From JAGNHS01 sp964609695 (GTDB taxonomy: Bacteria > Bdellovibrionota > UBA2428), in contig CAZSSP010000047.1 of the NCBI GenBank assembly GCA_964609695.1, forward strand, positions 1 through 11,462: a stretch of DNA of 11,462 nt. The letters are read 5' to 3'. Shown piece after piece: positions 6,660 through 11,462 of the stretch. The notes beneath the pieces were generated by a model. It was given only the letters and a program-made list of their open reading frames with translations. It was not told the origin of the DNA and made no database searches. The position numbers were made by a program, and so were the translations under genes. The number at the start of each line of letters is the position of its first letter. Positions within the stretch are counted from its first letter, which is position 1.

Positions 6660-9261
6660 TAACAAGTAGACTAGGAGCTTTTAGTTGCTGTGGCAATTTC
6701 ATAATCTTAGCCGCCTCAACCTTTCCATCACTATATAGACGTTGATAAAGGATAAAGTTCCTAAGGAGTTTTTTAACGTAATCGCGGGTTTCCTGATAAG
6801 AAATTCGCTCAATAAACATCAAAGGGTCGGAATCCCTATAAAAACTAAGCCATTTTTTTACAGGCGGCGATCCAGCGTTATAAGCCGCAAAAGTGGCAAT
6901 AAATGAAAGTTCAAAGTCTTGAAACAACGTGGCCAAGTGTTGAGTGCCCAATTTTATAGACACTTCAGGTTTAAAAAGATCATCATATTCAAAGCTAAGT
7001 AATTTAGCTTTTTTAGCTTCTTTATCAGCAACAGGCGGAATCATTTGCATTAAACCTAAGGCATTAGCATGAGATCGAGCTCGAGGATTAAAGGCACTTT
7101 CTTGGCGAATTAAACCCGCAGTCATCCAAGGACTAATTTTGTTTTTTTCTGATTCTTTTTGAATAAGATCCCAATTCGATAAAGGGTAAAGATAGGAAAG
7201 TTCCTCTTCTCGATACTTGCCAGCATTTTTAATTCGTAGCATTTCTGAAACTTGTAAGGAGCCCATGGCATCTCCCATTTTAAAACGAAGCCAAGACACC
7301 GCATAAGCAAAGGAGAGGGCCTTTTGGGGATATCGCTTATTAGAATCAAAAAAACGCCACAAAGAGGCGGAAAGAGAGGGAAAGAGCAAACGTGCCTTAT
7401 CTTCTTGTTGTATTCTATAATAAAAATAGGCTTGAGCTAAACTTCCGTACTCTCGCGATTTAGGCACTCCTATATCCGAAAAAAAATCACTCCATTGAGG
7501 TTCCTTTATTTCAGGAGCCACTCTCAAACGCCAACTTTTTAAAGGAGATCCCATTTCAATAAGAGCCAATCCCGACAAAGTTCCGTAAAAAGACAAAGGA
7601 TCAAGATCATAGGATTCTTGGAAATATTTTTTTGCAACTTTTTTATCGTTTAGATAAACAGATAAGCGTCCTCTCCAAAATCTAAACATGATTTTCTCAT
7701 CGTCGCTTCGTGCAAAAGGGATCAGAGCCTCTAGAGCTTTGGTGAGATCGGCTGCATTAGGTTTTTTATCTTTTATAGAAACTTCCCAAAGTATAAAAAA
7801 TTTGCGCCAAAGCAAACTCACGCGAGATTCATCGGGCTGACGAGACGCTAGAGCTTTATCAATCTCAGGTAGCGCTTCGGCTTTACGCTCTCCTTGTTCA
7901 CTGATTCGAGCCAAATAATAAAGAGCATCTTCTAAGCCATAACTAAAATTATTATCTTCATTGAATTTTACAACTTCGAGAAAAATTCTTTTAGCTTCTT
8001 CTTCTCTTTCATATGTCCAATACCAGCGCGCAATCTGAAGTAGCTTTTGAACGTCGGCCGCAATAGTCGGTGAATTTTTATCGAGATTAAGAAATCGTTT
8101 TACTAAAAGATATCGCTGAATAATGTCGGGAATTTTTTCTCTTTGATCAAGAATTCTCAAAACTCTCACATGAAGCTTAAAAGCCTCCCACAACATTTCT
8201 TGATCGGTCACCTTATCTTTTGGTAGATTAAAAATTTCATTAAGCACCATGAGAGCTTGTTGACCTTGTACTTTTTTAACCAAATAACGAACTTGGGCTA
8301 GTATTTGCTCTAAACTAAGATCTTTAAGCGCAGGAGGATTAAAAAATAAATTCAGTTTATAAACACGAACAATATCTTTTACTTTTTTTCTAAAATTTTC
8401 GTCGGGAAAATAAACCCACAAGTCATTGAGTCGCTCAATTAAAAAATGTCGCTCCACCATGTCTTTGGGCGGGCCAGACAGAGCAATACTTTGTGTCCAA
8501 TAAAAAAAGTTATCATCACTCAAATTGTCTTTAAGTGGTTCCTTACGACGTCTTTTACTTTCCTCAAGTAACCAATCTCGCATGGGCATAGCCCCTTGCT
8601 CTTGAATCCAGCCCGCAATTAATTGGAATATTTTTTTCGAAGACTTATCGTCGTTCAGTAAATATGTAGATCGATTTTTTAAAAAACTTTCTAAAGCAGA
8701 AAAACGTAAAGTCTCACCTAAGACTTGAAACTTCAACATGTGAGCATCGGATTGAAAAAGAGGAGAAGGGCTAGCTTCTAGCATCGGCTTTAACCAAAAC
8801 TCGATTTCATCTAAATGCCTTTCGGTTTTAGCAATTAAGTCAGATTCCGGATTGTTGGCCCCTGGCTGCGGCCCCATGGGACCCATATTTGTACTCTCAG
8901 TATTTGGAGGCTGCTGCTGATTAGGAACACCAAAAAGAAATTGAGAAAGCGTGGGAGCTTGAAAATCTGCTTGAGGAATTTTTAATTTTTTTTGAATTTT
9001 TCCAAAAATTTCATCCTTCACTTTTAAGACATCATCAAAAAGAGTATCGGCAACAACAAATCTTAAAGCAGGATTTTTAAAATTTTCTTCACGAGCTTGC
9101 GTTATAAATTCTTCGAGGGGGCATTGAAGTTCATAACCCTCTTCGTCGACTTCGCGCTTGAGACAATGTTCAATTTTTCCGAAATTAAAGGCTTTCTCTA
9201 AAGGGCTAGAAGCCATAAGCGAAGTTCCAATAAAAAAAGTAAAAAACCCCGCCCTTAACAT
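6631..9261 (-). CDS. slt: Slt-type soluble lytic murein transglycosylase
   Basis: This periplasmic enzyme cleaves the MurNAc-GlcNAc bond of peptidoglycan and leaves 1,6-anhydro ends. In the 876-residue protein, residues 1-18 look like a signal peptide (MLRAGFFTFFIGTSLMAS). Residues about 113-141 are a Pro/Gln/Asn/Gly-rich flexible linker. Residues about 150-690 are helical, with repeat-like pairs as in the U- and L-domains of Slt70 (for example KKVAKKYFQESYDLDPLSFY, 540-559). Residues about 698-845 are the family 1 (GH23) catalytic domain: LIRQESAFNP with catalytic Glu721, ALGLMQMIPP (734-743), AAYNAGSPPVKKW (792-804) and ERISYQETRDYVKKLL (818-833). It is longer than E. coli Slt70 (~645), mostly in the N-terminal part. 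It heads the - strand operon, and its last 29 bases overlap the hemC-hemD start. The ATG at 9261 is supported by the signal peptide; the SD is not evident. Confidence 0.92.
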   Translation of the reverse strand: MLRAGFFTFFIGTSLMASSPLEKAFNFGKIEHCLKREVDEEGYELQCPLEEFITQAREENFKNPALRFVVADTLFDDVLKVKDEIFGKIQKKLKIPQADFQAPTLSQFLFGVPNQQQPPNTESTNMGPMGPQPGANNPESDLIAKTERHLDEIEFWLKPMLEASPSPLFQSDAHMLKFQVLGETLRFSALESFLKNRSTYLLNDDKSSKKIFQLIAGWIQEQGAMPMRDWLLEESKRRRKEPLKDNLSDDNFFYWTQSIALSGPPKDMVERHFLIERLNDLWVYFPDENFRKKVKDIVRVYKLNLFFNPPALKDLSLEQILAQVRYLVKKVQGQQALMVLNEIFNLPKDKVTDQEMLWEAFKLHVRVLRILDQREKIPDIIQRYLLVKRFLNLDKNSPTIAADVQKLLQIARWYWTYEREEEAKRIFLEVVKFNEDNNFSYGLEDALYYLARISEQGERKAEALPEIDKALASRQPDESRVSLLWRKFFILWEVSIKDKKPNAADLTKALEALIPFARSDDEKIMFRFWRGRLSVYLNDKKVAKKYFQESYDLDPLSFYGTLSGLALIEMGSPLKSWRLRVAPEIKEPQWSDFFSDIGVPKSREYGSLAQAYFYYRIQQEDKARLLFPSLSASLWRFFDSNKRYPQKALSFAYAVSWLRFKMGDAMGSLQVSEMLRIKNAGKYREEELSYLYPLSNWDLIQKESEKNKISPWMTAGLIRQESAFNPRARSHANALGLMQMIPPVADKEAKKAKLLSFEYDDLFKPEVSIKLGTQHLATLFQDFELSFIATFAAYNAGSPPVKKWLSFYRDSDPLMFIERISYQETRDYVKKLLRNFILYQRLYSDGKVEAAKIMKLPQQLKAPSLLVNETASRGSP

Positions 9262-9381
9262 ATAGAATAGACTAACAGAAAAAATCGATAAAACGGAGCG
9301 TTATAAAGGCAGCTTTTTTGATAGAAATTAGCTTTTCGCAAATCTACAAGGCATAGTGAATTTAATGGAGAAATTCATCGC
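9262..9381. promoter_or_regulatory. Divergent promoter region of the slt-hem operon and the MFS gene
   Basis: This 120-base AT-rich gap is the only place where a promoter for the five-gene - strand operon can lie ahead of its first gene. On the - strand, TATAAC (9300-9305) matches five of six bases of a sigma-70 -10 element and would start a leader of about 30 bases before slt; its -35 partner is poor. On the + strand, TTGATA (9318-9323) resembles a -35 element, but the hexamer at a 17-base spacing (AATCTA) is weak; CATAGT (9352-9357) is a better -10 without a good -35. A short direct repeat AGCTTTT occurs at 9311 and 9330. The location is firm and the individual boxes are tentative. Confidence 0.4.
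9367..9370 (+). promoter_or_regulatory. Shine-Dalgarno of the MFS gene
   Basis: GGAG, followed by AAA, lies 11 bases before the ATG at 9382 and supports that start. The ATG at 9365 overlaps this site and is out of frame. Confidence 0.5.
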
Positions 9382-10587
9382 ATGAATGCACTAATTCTTG
9401 TCGCAGCCCTAGGTTACTTCGTAGATGTTTACGATCTTATACTTTTTTCAATTGTCAGAATTCATAGTCTTGAAGAAATAGGATTAAGTGGGTCAGATTT
9501 ACTCGACAAAGGCCTCCTGATTTTGAACCTCCAAATGATCGGAATGCTTTTAGGTGGAATACTTTGGGGAATTTTAGGCGACAAAAAGGGCCGCCTTTCG
9601 GTGTTATTTGGCTCTATTCTGCTCTATTCATTAGCCAATATCGCCAATGGTTTTGTTCAAAGCGTTGAGCAGTATGCCCTCTTGCGTTTTATTGCCGGTA
9701 TTGGTCTTGCTGGAGAATTAGGAGCCGGAATCACTTTAGTCGCTGAAGCCCTTCCAAAAAATAAAAGAGGAATGGGCACCACCATTGTCGCCGCCGTTGG
9801 AGTTACGGGCGCTATAGCCGCAGCTATTATTGGTGGGCTTTACCACTGGAGAACTTGTTACTTTATTGGCGGTGCACTCGGTCTAGCCTTATTAGCTCTA
9901 CGAATTTCAGTTAGAGAATCCTCTATGTTTCAAAAAACTCGGAAACAAAGCAAGTTGGCCCACGGAAATATATCCATGCTCTTTAACAACGGCCCCCGCT
10001 TTAAACGCTATATCAAATGCCTTATGGGAGGTTTACCGATTTGGGGCGTGCTTGGAATTTTAGTTTCTTTTGCACCAGAACTTGCCAAGTATCACAATCT
10101 CCAGGAGCCCGTGCTGGTGAGTCAAACAGTTCTATTTGCATACATCGGACTCACCATTGGGGATTTAGGCTCTGGGATTTTAAGTCAATTTTTAAAGAGC
10201 CGAAAAAAAGTACTTTTAATATTTCAAGTTCTCACACTTATAACTTCGGCATTATTTTTAACTTATCCAGTCGCATCAGCTAAAGAAATTTACATGCTTT
10301 GCATTCCCATGGGAATTGCCATTGGATATTGGGCGGTATTTGTAACTAGCGCAGCCGAGCAATTTGGCACCAATCTACGATCCACAGTGACCACGACCAC
10401 ACCTAATTTTGCCAGAGGAATGGTGACTCCTTTAACTCTGCTTTTCACATTTTTCAAAGGAAGCCTTGGGATGCCCGTGGCCAACGCCGCTTTATTTGTT
10501 ATGGTCATCGCTTGCTTAATTGCAATTTATTCAACTTGGCATTTGAAAGAAAGTTTTTCGGCAGATTTAGATTTTGTAGAAATGTAA
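9382..10587 (+). CDS. Major facilitator superfamily transporter, substrate unknown
   Basis: The 401-residue integral membrane protein has about 12 hydrophobic segments in two six-helix halves: roughly 1-25, 44-65, 72-95, 98-122, 133-153, 157-175, then after a charged loop (176-211) about 212-232, 248-270, 276-296, 302-324, 345-360 and 366-386. MFS motif A is seen as GDKKGR (66-71) between helices 2 and 3. RFIAGIGLAGELGAG (102-116) followed by EALPKNKRG (122-130) is the RxxxGxGxGGE...E..P...RG pattern of sugar/organic-acid porter-like MFS families. Acidic D15 and D18 lie in the first helix (GYFVDVYDLILF) and may serve proton coupling. The substrate cannot be read from the sequence; a secondary, proton-linked importer or exporter is the general expectation. 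The gene stands alone on the + strand, divergent from the slt-hem operon, and its TAA directly abuts the stop of the convergent gene. Confidence 0.9.
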   Translation: MNALILVAALGYFVDVYDLILFSIVRIHSLEEIGLSGSDLLDKGLLILNLQMIGMLLGGILWGILGDKKGRLSVLFGSILLYSLANIANGFVQSVEQYALLRFIAGIGLAGELGAGITLVAEALPKNKRGMGTTIVAAVGVTGAIAAAIIGGLYHWRTCYFIGGALGLALLALRISVRESSMFQKTRKQSKLAHGNISMLFNNGPRFKRYIKCLMGGLPIWGVLGILVSFAPELAKYHNLQEPVLVSQTVLFAYIGLTIGDLGSGILSQFLKSRKKVLLIFQVLTLITSALFLTYPVASAKEIYMLCIPMGIAIGYWAVFVTSAAEQFGTNLRSTVTTTTPNFARGMVTPLTLLFTFFKGSLGMPVANAALFVMVIACLIAIYSTWHLKESFSADLDFVEM

Positions 10588-11462
10588 TTACTGTGGATTA
10601 TCAATTCTAGTAAGGCTTTGCTTGGCTTCATCTAAAAGAGCTGAGAATTGATTTTGTAATCCTATGTTGGCTTTAAGAAGTTTTTGTTTTTCGCCCTCTA
10701 ACTTTTTAACCATATTCGCATCGAGCTTTGAAACTTTTTTACCCCATGGACCGTGGGCAATAGCCAATGCTTGAGCTAAACTTTCGGGGTATTTAGAAAA
10801 TGATTCTGACTGAGACACAATCTCTCTAGAAATTCTACCTACATCTTTTTCATTAATCTCAAGACCCATAGAATTATCTAGCAATATTTGAAAACCAGCT
10901 ATGGTAGGCTCTATTTTTTTATATCGTTTTAATTCAGCTGCAAAAATAAAAAACAATTCAACAAATTGTTTTGCATTTAAATTTGGGCCATGAGTTTTAA
11001 AAAAAGCTTCAATGCCATTATTGGTATCAATATCGTTAGTTAGATTATCAAGAACTTCAGCTGCATCTTTAACAGCCTGCCAAGTCTCCCCACTAATGGG
11101 TTTAATAGGTTCAGGTCTATATCCTCCTAATGATTTTTCAATTTCATTTATCCTTGATTGGTTGGCTTGAACTTTATCTTTAATAGAATGATACTTATCC
11201 CAATAATTTTTTGATATCTCACCTAGCGTACTCAAACGTGCTTTCACAAGTTCTCGCGTGGAGTCGGTTAACTCAACAAACTGATTGGCCACTATGAGAT
11301 CGTGAAAGCTCATGGCTTTAATATTTTTACGAATAAAATAATCGCGTCCCGAAAGTGAAATAGATTGTAAATAAGCCCAGTCACCGTCTCCCATATTCGA
11401 TTTTTGCTTTAAAAACTCCACATCAAATTTTTCATAAAGAGGAAGAGGTGTTGAAGCCCTAT
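10588..11462 (-). CDS. Unrecognised helix-rich protein, C-terminal part (5' end outside window)
   Basis: I do not recognise this gene. The frame is open to the right edge, so the start is probably outside; 290 residues are visible. A GTG at 11421 is possible inside, but 13 further open codons precede it (RASTPLPLYEKFD) and no SD stands before it. The protein is hydrophilic, without signal peptide or membrane segment in the visible part. Two stretches look like amphipathic or coiled-coil helices: visible residues about 70-113 (ending QANQSRINEIEKSLGG) and the C-terminal KKLEGEKQKLLKANIGL with what follows (about 250-286). Between them is a mixed helical region with a Pro/Gly spacer (GGYRPEPIKPISGE). 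No catalytic motif is apparent. Its TAA (10588-10590) touches the MFS stop with no gap, leaving no room for a separate terminator. It could be a structural or scaffold-like protein, but nothing in the sequence decides this. Confidence 0.72.
   Translation of the reverse strand, partial: RASTPLPLYEKFDVEFLKQKSNMGDGDWAYLQSISLSGRDYFIRKNIKAMSFHDLIVANQFVELTDSTRELVKARLSTLGEISKNYWDKYHSIKDKVQANQSRINEIEKSLGGYRPEPIKPISGETWQAVKDAAEVLDNLTNDIDTNNGIEAFFKTHGPNLNAKQFVELFFIFAAELKRYKKIEPTIAGFQILLDNSMGLEINEKDVGRISREIVSQSESFSKYPESLAQALAIAHGPWGKKVSKLDANMVKKLEGEKQKLLKANIGLQNQFSALLDEAKQSLTRIDNPQ

Noticed and set aside
6660..6665. TTG start at 6665 for the HemC-HemD fusion.
   Set aside because: ATG at 6659 is two codons later, fits the family's N-terminus better, and TTG offers no better SD.
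9373..9387. Inverted repeat ATTCAT-CGC-ATGAAT covering the MFS start codon.
   Set aside because: Only six mostly A-T pairs with a 3-base loop; too weak to claim as a translation-control hairpin or operator.
1..11462. Mobile element, CRISPR array, tRNA or phage remnant.
   Set aside because: Nearly all bases are explained by intact chromosomal-type genes; no terminal repeats, spaced direct repeats, tRNA-like folds or integrase/transposase frames were seen.

Overview
The window is densely coding, AT-rich bacterial DNA dominated by genes for tetrapyrrole (haem) biosynthesis. Only three gaps between genes exceed a few bases: 47, 18 and 120 bases. The combination of genes (hemA followed by a hemC-like gene, a hemC-hemD fusion, hemE, a HemG/HemY-type oxidase, hemH and a Slt-type lytic transglycosylase) suggests a Gram-negative bacterium, perhaps of the Bdellovibrio/deltaproteobacterial kind. 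That placement is an impression from gene content and protein character, not from a search.

Left part (1-1823, + strand): the C-terminal part of hemA (glutamyl-tRNA reductase), cut by the window edge, overlaps a hemC-like gene by 52 bases. The hemC-like product has a strongly basic ~85-residue N-terminal tail. It has lost the cysteine that holds the dipyrromethane cofactor, so it looks like a pseudoenzyme. A weak hairpin lies in the 47-base convergent gap (1824-1870).

Middle part (1871-9261, - strand): one compact operon, read right to left: slt, a hemC-hemD fusion, hemE, hemG/hemY and hemH. Junctions are a 29-base overlap, an 18-base gap and two ATGA stop/start overlaps. The fusion keeps the catalytic Asp and the cofactor Cys, so it is the likely working porphobilinogen deaminase. 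Together the window covers the first committed step (HemA), hydroxymethylbilane and uroporphyrinogen III formation (HemC-HemD), decarboxylation (HemE), ring oxidation (HemG/HemY) and iron insertion (HemH). HemL, HemB and HemF/HemN are not in the window.

Right part (9262-11462): a 120-base divergent intergenic region holds the start signals of the slt-hem operon and of a 12-TM MFS transporter on the + strand (9382-10587). The transporter's stop codon directly abuts the stop codon of a convergent, unrecognised, helix-rich gene that runs off the right edge. I saw no tRNA, rRNA, CRISPR array, insertion sequence or phage gene.

Most worth attention: the paired HemC proteins (one degenerate and basic-tailed next to hemA, one intact and fused to a shrunken HemD), a possible -1 slippage site that would fuse HemA to the HemC-like protein, and the coupling of a periplasmic peptidoglycan lytic enzyme to the haem operon.
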